Shown here: positions 26,040 to 33,990 of the stretch, in pieces
Layout of the letters: every line of letters begins with the position of its first letter
Position numbering within the stretch: the first letter of the stretch is position 1
Assembly (NCBI RefSeq): GCF_900103915.1
Contig: NZ_FNIG01000001.1
Span: 458,000 to 521,999 of the forward strand
Origin: Tenuibacillus multivorans
GTDB taxonomy: Bacteria > Bacillota > Bacilli > Bacillales > Alkalibacillaceae
DNA: 64,000 nt
Direction of reading: 5' to 3'
Notes under the pieces: model-generated
What the model was told of the DNA's origin: nothing
Seen by the model: the letters and a program-made list of their open reading frames with translations, nothing else
Databases searched by the model: none
Made by a program: the position numbers and the translations under genes

Positions 26040-26609
26040 ATGAAGAGTGGAGACATGGATCGCCATTTTAAAAACTTAAAAGAGCAGCGAGAACATTTTT
26101 ATCACGAATTTAATATTGAAAACCCGTGGCAACGACCAATGCCAGATAAATGGTCAACTGCCGAAACCTTATATCATCTCATTTTAATGGTGAGGTTATT
26201 CCGGCGATTTTCAAGAGTTTATGTACCGGCTATGCTTCCGGTCGCCTACCTACGGCGAAAGAAGCCTTACAAAACCGACATACATAATATCTATGAAGAA
26301 TATCAACATAAGAAAAGAAAACCGATGAATGCACCGTTTCTATTAAAACCTCCATCAAATTTAGAGAGGAAATATACATTTAGCGACATTCAAGATTTAC
26401 TTGAGGTTGAAACTGAAAAACTTGAAACCAAGCTGAGTGATATCGATCAGGATTTAGCGGGGCAAATCTATTATCCAGATCCAGTGGCTCATAATCCGAA
26501 CCTGATACAGAGCATACATTTGTTAGGTATTCACGAACAACATCATTTTAATATTCTGAAAAAGTACTTTTTGACCTACTACAACAACACAAAGGAGACA
26601 AAATCATGA
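26040..26609 (+). CDS. DinB-family (YfiT-like fold) protein
   Basis: 189 residues, four-helix DinB_2 type domain. Metal-ligand histidines are visible in STAETLYHLILM (about 45) and in the late GIHEQHHFNILKKYF motif (about 164-178). Members include damage-induced DinB and thiol-dependent transferases; activity cannot be read from sequence. ATG 26040 follows AGGAGGTG. Its stop overlaps the start of a truncated esterase-like reading frame (ATGA). Confidence 0.82.
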   Translation: MKSGDMDRHFKNLKEQREHFYHEFNIENPWQRPMPDKWSTAETLYHLILMVRLFRRFSRVYVPAMLPVAYLRRKKPYKTDIHNIYEEYQHKKRKPMNAPFLLKPPSNLERKYTFSDIQDLLEVETEKLETKLSDIDQDLAGQIYYPDPVAHNPNLIQSIHLLGIHEQHHFNILKKYFLTYYNNTKETKS

Positions 26610-26665
26610 AAGTCGTTGCACCCAAGTCTTTTACATATCGAGGATTCACCCCCTCTCTCGCCTAA
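26606..26665 (+). pseudogene. Truncated esterase/hydrolase start, only 19 codons left
   Basis: ATG 26606 overlaps the DinB stop as ATGA and has its own AAAGGAG site. The 19 residues begin MKVVAPKSFTYRG, resembling the N-terminus of the alpha/beta-hydrolase carboxylesterases often found in Bacillaceae, then end at TAA where the catalytic domain should follow. The rest has been lost; 26666-26786 shows no coding remnant. Family identification rests on 13 residues only. Confidence 0.45.
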
Positions 26666-26786
26666 GAAAGACGAATAGACAAGGTTACAACCACTACTTT
26701 GCTCAAACGGAATACTGCTTGTCTTTATTATACATGATTTTTCCAACTAAACAAGCAAAAATAGAACATATATTCGCGTGTAAAAT

Positions 26787-27836
26787 CTACTCAACCAACG
26801 ACTCAATCCAAGCAATATGCTCATTAATATTTTCCTCGGTCACTAGCACGCCAAAGTCTTCCGGAACGCCCGTAGCATCCTCACCTTTACTGATCCGCTC
26901 AGCAATCAAGTCACCGACATGCGGGTAGAAGTGGTGTCCGTCAAAATAATTCGACATGTCCTTCGTAACAGAATTCGGGTACATAAAGTTGTAGATCTCA
27001 CCATGTACCGCGACCATATCCCGGAGCCATGTCTCATACTCATCCAAGTTTCCTTCCTCAACTAATGCCGAGAAAAGTTCAGCGGAAATCGGTGTTGTAA
27101 ACACAACCACCTCAGACTCAGGATTGCTCGACTCAACTACCTGCATCACGTCTTTAAATTCCGGATTGTATTCAAATTCATCGCCGTAAAACTGACTTTT
27201 GAACTTCGCAATTTTATCCTTCGTTTGCTGTTGCTTCACATCCTCAGGGAAATCTTTAGCTGACGCAACATTATCGCGATTATAATTGCGCAATTCAACG
27301 ATCTCATCCTCGTTCGACAGGCGATAGTTTTTCTTCGCATAGTCATACACATCTTCAGACAATAACATTTTCCAGCGATAAAACGGTTCTTCCACCGTCG
27401 TAATATACTCATCCAAGTTCATATCCTCTGAGCTCTGCGAAACGGCACTTTTAAAAAAGTCAACGCCGATCACAATCCGCTCAAAGTCACGTTCATTTTC
27501 CGACTTCGCAAAATTGATGATGCTTGGATATTCCTTGAACGACAAATCACTAGCCGAAAAATTATATACATCCATACCGGAAAAAGCATGCTGATTAATA
27601 TAAGTCGAGCGGCTACTGCCGACGAGCAATGTATCATAATCAAAATCAGAATAATAAATATGGTTTACTTTTTGCTGGCGCTCATCAATCACCGTCTGAA
27701 CGTCGTTATACTCATGCTCATGATCAAACGTCCACATCGGATCAACAAAATAATTGAAGCCTGCGAATGACCCAAGCGCCACGCTTCCAGTTATCATAAA
27801 TGTCGCGATGAAAAATTTAAAAGACATCATCATCAA
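26787..27836 (-). CDS. SGNH-hydrolase-like membrane protein, partner of the MBOAT acyltransferase
   Basis: 349 residues, signal anchor at the N-terminus (about 6-24) and a long extracytoplasmic domain. DTLLVGSSRSTYIN (about 68-81) has the nucleophile-type GSSRS motif and FDGHHFYPHVGDLI (about 309-322) supplies a D-x-x-H pair, the pattern of AlgX/AlgJ and DltD-like SGNH proteins that finish O-acylation of surface polymers. It follows the MBOAT gene by six bases on the minus strand. The polymer acylated is not known; the SLH-binding wall polymer is one candidate. Confidence 0.8.
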   Translation of the reverse strand: MMMMSFKFFIATFMITGSVALGSFAGFNYFVDPMWTFDHEHEYNDVQTVIDERQQKVNHIYYSDFDYDTLLVGSSRSTYINQHAFSGMDVYNFSASDLSFKEYPSIINFAKSENERDFERIVIGVDFFKSAVSQSSEDMNLDEYITTVEEPFYRWKMLLSEDVYDYAKKNYRLSNEDEIVELRNYNRDNVASAKDFPEDVKQQQTKDKIAKFKSQFYGDEFEYNPEFKDVMQVVESSNPESEVVVFTTPISAELFSALVEEGNLDEYETWLRDMVAVHGEIYNFMYPNSVTKDMSNYFDGHHFYPHVGDLIAERISKGEDATGVPEDFGVLVTEENINEHIAWIESLVE

Positions 27837-27842
27837 TCACCC

Positions 27843-29279
27843 TTAGAAATTAAAGTAAAGAAACTCAGAAACCTGCTGTAACTGAAGGGCTGCATATATA
27901 AACAGTCCAGCCGCAAACAACGCATGAAGCGGTGTCGGCCTTAAGTTTTCGGTTAACTGGTTTGAATTTTTCCATAAAATCGCAATGAGAAACGCTCCGA
28001 TTAAATAAAGCATCGTCGTCGACAGATCCTCGGTCAACGTAAACGTATAAAGCCATTCCTCTGACAAACCAAGCCCCAGGTGAGCGTTCACAATGCTCGG
28101 AACTTGAACACCATTTAAACCGACCATGGCAGAAAGAACTTGCGTCGCCGCTGTAAAATCAGGCGCACGGAATAAGACCCACGTCGCATTGACGAACTGA
28201 AACGTCACGAACCACGCGATCACTTTATTCAAACGAAAGCCCATGCGATTCCACGCCCGGTGAATCACACTCGCAAGCCCATGCAGCACCCCCCAGACGA
28301 CAAACGTCCAGCCGGCACCGTGCCACAGACCACTAATAAAGAAAATGATTAAAATATTGCCGTAAATGCGCGACGCCCGAACGCGACTTCCGCCGAGTGG
28401 AACATAAATATATTTCGTTAAAAAATTCGTTAACGTAATATGCCAGCGCCGCCAGAAATCTTGAATACTGACCGCCTTATACGGCGAATTAAAGTTGATC
28501 GGCAAGCGAATGTTAAACAGCAACGCCGCCCCAATCGCCATATCGGTATACCCACTAAAATCAAAATAAAGCTGGAACGTGTAGGCTAGCGACGTCACCC
28601 AGCCGTCAAAAAACGTCAGCGATGCCGCTGAGCTAAAACCTTGATTCGCCCAAACCGCAAACGTATCTGCAATCCCAACCTTTTTAAACAGACCGATAGA
28701 AAAGATAAACAAGCCCTTCGCGATATTTTCCGGATTAAGCTTGCGATTACTACGGTCCATATACTGCGGCATGACAATACTATGATGCACGATTGGCCCT
28801 GCAATCAGCTGCGGGAAAAATGACACAAATAGCGCATAGTTTAATAGATTGCGCTCCTTCGTCGTCCCACGATACGAATCAACCAAATACGCAATCTGCT
28901 GGAACGTAAAAAAGCTAATCGCAAGCGGTAAGACCAAATGTAATATACTAAAATTCGCGCCAAAAGCAAAGTTGACGTTTTCTATTAAAAAGTCGTAGTA
29001 CTTAAAGAACCCAAGTAGGGATACGTTAAACATAATCCCCAGCGTAAGCACCGATTTTTTATAGCCCGTTTTCGAAATCCATATCCCGATCAAAAAGTTT
29101 ACGAGAATCGAAGACAATAGAAGCGGCAAGTAAATCGGATTCCACCAGCTGTAGAAAAATAGCGACCCACAAAGTAGCCAAATTTTAGCCAACGTAAAGT
29201 TAAATCTATTAAATATATAGTAACCAATGAACATCACCGGTAGAAACACAAAGATAAACTCAAATGAATTAAATAGCAT
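27843..29279 (-). CDS. MBOAT family O-acyltransferase (AlgI/DltB-like)
   Basis: 478 residues from ATG 29279 (AGGGGAATC ahead of it; the longer frame upstream has no site). About eleven membrane helices. The MBOAT signature is complete: DFWRRWHITLTNFL (about 300-313) and GLWHGAGWTFVVWGVLHG (about 342-359), whose histidine is catalytic. The enzyme passes acyl groups across the membrane to an SGNH partner, here the next gene. Start-proximal residues MLFNSFEFIFVFLPV are typical of the family. Confidence 0.93.
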   Translation of the reverse strand: MLFNSFEFIFVFLPVMFIGYYIFNRFNFTLAKIWLLCGSLFFYSWWNPIYLPLLLSSILVNFLIGIWISKTGYKKSVLTLGIMFNVSLLGFFKYYDFLIENVNFAFGANFSILHLVLPLAISFFTFQQIAYLVDSYRGTTKERNLLNYALFVSFFPQLIAGPIVHHSIVMPQYMDRSNRKLNPENIAKGLFIFSIGLFKKVGIADTFAVWANQGFSSAASLTFFDGWVTSLAYTFQLYFDFSGYTDMAIGAALLFNIRLPINFNSPYKAVSIQDFWRRWHITLTNFLTKYIYVPLGGSRVRASRIYGNILIIFFISGLWHGAGWTFVVWGVLHGLASVIHRAWNRMGFRLNKVIAWFVTFQFVNATWVLFRAPDFTAATQVLSAMVGLNGVQVPSIVNAHLGLGLSEEWLYTFTLTEDLSTTMLYLIGAFLIAILWKNSNQLTENLRPTPLHALFAAGLFIYAALQLQQVSEFLYFNF

Positions 29280-29473
29280 GATGATTCCCCTAAAATGTAA
29301 TAGAATACCATCTTTAATATTACGACAAAATCTGCGTGGGGACAATATAGAAAAATTTGACTTATCACAAATATTAATGGTGAAAGCCTTAGTTTTTCTT
29401 ATAGTTTAATCCAATAATACCTTTAATCAACCTTAAAGTGTATAGAAAAACTTCCATAGATGACATTAAAAAA

Positions 29474-29499
29474 ATGGCCCGAATCAAAATCGGGACCAT
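29474..29499 (-). terminator. Terminator of the Fic gene (minus strand)
   Basis: ATGG-CCCGA and TCGGG-CCAT arms; on the minus strand the stem runs into ATTTTTTT. Confidence 0.75.
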
Positions 29500-29522
29500 C
29501 TTTAGCTACCTGACAGCTAAAA

Positions 29523-30569
29523 CTATTGTATTTTTTTCCACTTCGCACCCCTACCTAATCCTGTAGGTTCAACTACCCCCTTGTCTTTTAGCTCATTCAA
29601 GACTCGATTAATCGTAGACTCACTCACATCAGGACAGGCTTTTCGAATATCCTCTTTTGTAAAGAAACCGATCTTATTCTCGATATATTTCTTGATTCTA
29701 GCAGCTTTATTTCCTTTTCCTGTTTGGACGAATCCTACTCTAGATTCTAGTTCCTTATAAGCAGCAACGATTGTACTTAAGATATAATTAACCCAAGGGA
29801 ATATGTCATTTTTGCCTTCATGCCAACCTTGTGATGATTGACGTAATGTCTCGTAATAGCCTTCTTTGGTGTCTTCTATGACTTTTTCTAAACTTATATA
29901 TCGGCCAACTTCAAATTGGTGTTTATATAAAAGTAATAATGTTAGGATACGGGCCATTCTACCATTACCATCATTAAATGGGTGGACAGATAAAAAGTCC
30001 AAAATAAAAACACTGATTAAAATAAGTGGTTCGACATCTTCCTTACTTACTCTTTCGTTTAACTCGTTACATAGTGAGTCCATCGCATCAGGCGTTTCAT
30101 AAGCAGATACGGGTTGAAATCGAATCACTTTTTGACCATTCGGCAATTTTTCAGTGATGACATTGTCGGCGTGTTTCCATTTTCCACCCTCAGCTGGGAT
30201 GTAGTTATGCAACTCTTTATGTAGCTGTAAAATAACATTCGTGTTAACCGGAATAGCTTGGTGAGATGCATGAACTAAGTTTAAAACATCTCGGTAGCCT
30301 GCAATTTCTCCTTCAGAACGATCGCTAGGGATTGTTTTAAGTTTCATTAAACCCTTCAGTCGTTTATCAGTGATGAAGATTCCTTCGATGGCATTTGAAG
30401 CTTTGGTTGATTGAATGACTGCCACGTCTTTCAGAGATTTAAGAATTTGTGGCGCTTGTTGGATATATAAGTCCTGTTTTCCTTTGTACTCATTAATTTT
30501 AGAAATCAAATTAACCGTTTCCATAGGTAATCTTAAATGCTTGAGTAAGCTATATTCAAATCTTCTCAT
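29523..30569 (-). CDS. Fic family protein (AMP-transferase) with C-terminal winged helix
   Basis: 348 residues from ATG 30569 (TGGAGGCTCAAT ahead). The Fic motif HPFNDGNGRMARIL (about 213-226) is complete, so AMP transfer from ATP to a protein hydroxyl is expected. The inhibitory S/TxxxEG motif lies N-terminal to it (SNAIEGIF, about 77-84), the class II self-inhibited layout. The last 70 residues form a helix-turn-helix like that of Fic/DOC regulators. It stands alone and could be a chromosomal regulator or toxin-like modifier; target unknown. The A/T-rich gap to the LtaS gene holds both promoters. Confidence 0.9.
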   Translation of the reverse strand: MRRFEYSLLKHLRLPMETVNLISKINEYKGKQDLYIQQAPQILKSLKDVAVIQSTKASNAIEGIFITDKRLKGLMKLKTIPSDRSEGEIAGYRDVLNLVHASHQAIPVNTNVILQLHKELHNYIPAEGGKWKHADNVITEKLPNGQKVIRFQPVSAYETPDAMDSLCNELNERVSKEDVEPLILISVFILDFLSVHPFNDGNGRMARILTLLLLYKHQFEVGRYISLEKVIEDTKEGYYETLRQSSQGWHEGKNDIFPWVNYILSTIVAAYKELESRVGFVQTGKGNKAARIKKYIENKIGFFTKEDIRKACPDVSESTINRVLNELKDKGVVEPTGLGRGAKWKKIQ

Positions 30570-30849
30570 ATTGAGCCTCCAAAAAACATATTCATTTACA
30601 ATTATTATGACCATATTTATGCAGGGTTAACCCAGGTTTGGTTAATTAATATAGTCATATAAATAGTAATTGACTATATTCTTTAGTTTATTATATTAAT
30701 AAATGTATTCATTTACAATAATAATGAATATGTTTTTATATATTTTCCTGAATGGCAAAATTGTAACCAAACTTTAACACGCCTCCAGTTGATAACAAAA
30801 ATTTGAAATAATATAATGGAGAATAGACTAAAATAAAGGATTGAACACA

Positions 30850-32757
30850 ATGAACATACTCAAAAACATCGGTTTCTTCGTCCTAAGACACATCGAAATT
30901 CCGATTTTAGCTTCATTATTATTTATAAAAATGGTCTGGTTTGCCCAAGAGACGGGCATTTATTTTATGACAACGGACCGCATCATGGTTAACATGGGAC
31001 AAGTTATTTTGCTGTTCTCAATTGGCTTATTGTTCACACGTGTCAGACGACTGCTCGCTTTTTTCTTGATCAGTCTAATCGGCGCATTTATCGTCTATGC
31101 GGATCTCGTGTATTTCCGCTATTTCGGCGACTTTATCACAACACCAGTACTCGCTCATTCAACACAGATGGGCGATATTTCAAGCAGTATTACCGAACTG
31201 ATGAATTGGTCAGACTTGAAATACTTCTTTGACGTCATTCTGGTGTTAGCGGCCTACATTTTCTTGAAAGTAAAAAAAGTGAAGCAATACATCGCGTGGA
31301 AAGAGCGTCTCGCGTTATTTATGGTGGGGCTCATCGCCGGTCTTTACATGACCATCACACCGATTCAAAACTACGTAGACGATTACGGCACGAATTTATT
31401 TAAAAACACATGGTCGAACGTGTCGGTCTACAACGTGACAGGGCACCTAGGCTTCCACGTTTTCGAAACACAAAAATATATCGATGAAAATATTATCAAT
31501 TCGCCAGAGCTAGAACCAGGGGAGAAGGATGATATTTTAGCGTGGTTTGATGAGCATCATCAGGATCTAGCCGAGAAAACCGATTACTTTGGCACTGGCG
31601 AGGGCTATAATGTCATGATGATTCAGCTCGAATCGTTCCAGGATTACGTCGTCGGCAACTCGATTAATGGAAAAGAGATCACACCGAACATCAACGACTT
31701 ACTCGATGACTCGTATCGTTTTACGAACTTTTACCATCAAGTCGGGCAGGGCCGTACATCCGATGCCGAATTTTTAACACAAACATCACTGTACCCATTA
31801 CCGACTGGCTCAGTCTACGTGCGTTATCCAACCAATACGTTTGATAGCATGCCGGGATATTTTAAAGAAAACGGCTACAGCACGTCGGTTTACCATTCGT
31901 ACGATAAATCGTTCTGGAATCGCTCAACGGTTTACCCGAACTACGGCTTTGACGAATTCATCGGGCAAGGTGACTTTGAACCCGGCGAAACAGCAGGTCC
32001 GTTTGATTCACTCGGTGACGAAGGCGTGTTCCTACAAATGACGGAAGACAACGTCGATCAGCAACCATTTTACTCATTCGTCGTCGCCCTAACGAGTCAC
32101 CACCCGTATACGCACATACCGTCGAAATACTATGACCTGAACACCGACCCATTCGGCGGCACGATATTTGCGAACTATTTACACTCGACGCATTACGTTG
32201 ATTACGCAGTCGGCCAACTAGTCGAAAAAATGAAAGCAGAAGGACTCTGGGAAAACACGATACTCGTCCTATACGGCGACCATGACAGCGGCGTCGAATT
32301 CACCGCCGAACACGCCCAAGCACTCGGACTCGATGATGACCCGATTTCACTCATGAACGTTAAACACAAAGTACCACTCATCATCCGCGTGCCAGGCATG
32401 GAAAACCAAGGCCAGAGCTTCGATCACAGCGTCGGCATGATTGACATCGCGCCAACGATTATGCACTTAATGGGGAAAGAAGAGCCACCCGTTCACTTTG
32501 GGAACAACGTCTTTGATATGGAAGACCACCTCGTCCCATTCCGGTACGGCTCATATAAAAAAGGCGCCATCTATTACGACGCCTCACTCGACGGCAAGAT
32601 CGAAAACGGCACATGCTATAACGTGGAGGAAAAGCAAGAACTCCCAGTCGAACAATGCGCCGATGACGCCCAGAAAGTTCGCGAGCTCCTACAAATGTCC
32701 GACAACGTGATCTATCACAACTTAGTTAATGAGATTAAGGAAAAAACGCAGGAATAA
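30850..32757 (+). CDS. LtaS-type lipoteichoic acid synthase / sulfatase-family phosphoglycerol transferase
   Basis: 635 residues from ATG 30850 (AAAGGATTG nine bases ahead). Five membrane helices (about 10-170) and an extracellular sulfatase-like domain. Visible are the metal-binding ESFQDYV, the nucleophile threonine in GQGRTSDAEFLTQTSLYPLP, and the late LYGDHDSG motif. Enzymes of this group polymerise glycerol-phosphate from phosphatidylglycerol onto a glycolipid anchor. Bacillus has several paralogues (ltaS, yfnI, yqgS, yvgJ); which one this is cannot be decided. Confidence 0.92.
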   Translation: MNILKNIGFFVLRHIEIPILASLLFIKMVWFAQETGIYFMTTDRIMVNMGQVILLFSIGLLFTRVRRLLAFFLISLIGAFIVYADLVYFRYFGDFITTPVLAHSTQMGDISSSITELMNWSDLKYFFDVILVLAAYIFLKVKKVKQYIAWKERLALFMVGLIAGLYMTITPIQNYVDDYGTNLFKNTWSNVSVYNVTGHLGFHVFETQKYIDENIINSPELEPGEKDDILAWFDEHHQDLAEKTDYFGTGEGYNVMMIQLESFQDYVVGNSINGKEITPNINDLLDDSYRFTNFYHQVGQGRTSDAEFLTQTSLYPLPTGSVYVRYPTNTFDSMPGYFKENGYSTSVYHSYDKSFWNRSTVYPNYGFDEFIGQGDFEPGETAGPFDSLGDEGVFLQMTEDNVDQQPFYSFVVALTSHHPYTHIPSKYYDLNTDPFGGTIFANYLHSTHYVDYAVGQLVEKMKAEGLWENTILVLYGDHDSGVEFTAEHAQALGLDDDPISLMNVKHKVPLIIRVPGMENQGQSFDHSVGMIDIAPTIMHLMGKEEPPVHFGNNVFDMEDHLVPFRYGSYKKGAIYYDASLDGKIENGTCYNVEEKQELPVEQCADDAQKVRELLQMSDNVIYHNLVNEIKEKTQE

Positions 32758-32770
32758 TCCTGCGTTTTTT
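32741..32770 (+). terminator. Terminator after the LtaS gene
   Basis: AAAAAACGCAGGA-ATAA-TCCTGCGTTTTTT, a thirteen-pair stem that overlaps the last codons. Confidence 0.95.
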
Positions 32771-32800
32771 GTGTTGAATGGGGGGAAGTTATGCATTTTG

Positions 32801-33025
32801 GCGGATTACACCCTTATGTTGGCGGAAGGGTTGCCGGGATTTGGTGGATTGGATGCTTGGGTCTGGGGATGACGTTCGACGATGGTATGTCAGCATCTAC
32901 TTAGCGGATAGAAGTCTAAACTTGGCGGATCACCCTTCGATTGCGGCGGATAGTTGCTTAATTTTGGCGGATAGACAAGTTATAACGGCGGATAGCCGTC
33001 CGATTTTGGCGGATGAACATCAAAA
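32801..33025. repeat. 21-bp phased array (GGCGGATAG family)
   Basis: GCGGAT anchors at 32904, 32925, 32946, 32967, 32988 and 33009 are exactly 21 bp apart. Two more at 32801 and 32822 (also 21 apart) are joined to them by a degenerate stretch. The other 15 bases of each unit are almost free to vary, so the conserved piece is a short word on a fixed beat. Between the LtaS terminator and the next hairpin terminator. Confidence 0.92.
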
Positions 33026-33092
33026 TTGCTGACTCCAACCCCATGACTGGGCTCCTCACGATCGAGCTGGCAACACCAATAAAAAATAAATA

Positions 33093-33116
33093 CGTTTCCA
33101 GCCTAAGCTGGAAACG
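33093..33116 (-). terminator. Recurrent CGTTTCC-GC hairpin, copy 2 (terminator of the next gene)
   Basis: CGTTTCCAGC, loop CTAA, GCTGGAAACG, a perfect ten-pair stem; on the minus strand it is followed by TATTTATTTTTT, ending the 33123..33497 transcript. Confidence 0.88.
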
Positions 33117-33122
33117 CACCAC

Positions 33123-33497
33123 TTATGTAGCTTCTACATGTTTAACCTTTTTCCATTGAACAATGATCTCAATAATCGATATGGCGACAACCGCCCAGAA
33201 GAAAACATTGCTGAGGGAAATTCCTGAAGTTGACTCGCCACCAAAGGCTGTCAGCAGACCGATCAGTACGACTAAATAACACGTTATAAATATTTGCCAA
33301 TTTAATATTTCTTTCTCGTTTTGCGTTTTTGATTTTTTAGCGTTCAGTGTAATCAAGTACAAACCAAATATGATAAGTAATAATGATAGCTGATTGACGC
33401 CACCGTCAAGCCGGACACCGTTGAAGAAATCATAGACCAATAGCAATGTCATAATGACTAGCAAGACGATATCTTGTCGTTGTTTTAAAAAATTCAA
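33123..33497 (-). CDS. Four-helix membrane protein of unknown function
   Basis: 124 residues, starting at TTG 33497 with AAAGGGGGC about eleven bases ahead. Four hydrophobic stretches (about 10-27, 34-51, 66-84 and 92-112) and a short basic loop with KKSKTQNEK between the second and third. No family recognised. It is a single-gene unit with its own hairpin terminator. Confidence 0.6.
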   Translation of the reverse strand: MNFLKQRQDIVLLVIMTLLLVYDFFNGVRLDGGVNQLSLLLIIFGLYLITLNAKKSKTQNEKEILNWQIFITCYLVVLIGLLTAFGGESTSGISLSNVFFWAVVAISIIEIIVQWKKVKHVEAT

Positions 33498-33624
33498 ACA
33501 GCACGCCCCCTTTTAATGTATTTCATCAAACATATTATTAAAAGTCAATGTTTTCTGAAACTTAATCCCTAATCACCTCGCCTGAATGCCCCCATCAGGC
33601 TTGTGAATTGCCTATGGAGCGAGC

Positions 33625-33895
33625 TGAATCCCCAATGAATGAAGGTGAGTGCCCCATGACGGCGGATAATTCCCCAATGAATACCAACGATTCCCCAATA
33701 AACGAATCTGAGTCCCCATTGACGAGAGGTTTTTCCCCAATGAAACGCCCTGAGTCCCCAATGATGGCCGATAATTCCCCAATGAGGCAGTTTGATTCCC
33801 CATAGACAAGAGGTTTTTTCCCAATGAGAGGCTCTGATTCCCCAATGAAACGCCCTAATTGCCCCATTACAGTCAATAATTCCCCAATGAATCTA
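33625..33895. repeat. 21-bp phased array (CCCAATGA family), about 13 units
   Basis: CCCCAATGA words at about 33630, 33651, 33672 and so on, on average 21 bp apart with a few one-base shifts; here most half-units are the CCCCAATGA type rather than alternating strictly. It lies between the start of the 33123..33497 gene and the terminator of the FAD oxidoreductase, both on the minus strand. Confidence 0.88.
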
Positions 33896-33955
33896 TCCTA
33901 ACCTCCATAAAAAGACGAACCACCCAACTCCCACACCCCAGCCAAAACAAAAAAA

Positions 33956-33978
33956 CGTTTCCAGCCACGCTGGAAACG
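33956..33978 (-). terminator. Recurrent CGTTTCC-GC hairpin, copy 3 (terminator of the FAD oxidoreductase)
   Basis: CGTTTCCAGC, loop CAC, GCTGGAAACG; on the minus strand it is followed by TTTTTTTGTTTT. Confidence 0.93.
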
Positions 33979-33990
33979 TTCCATATTTCT

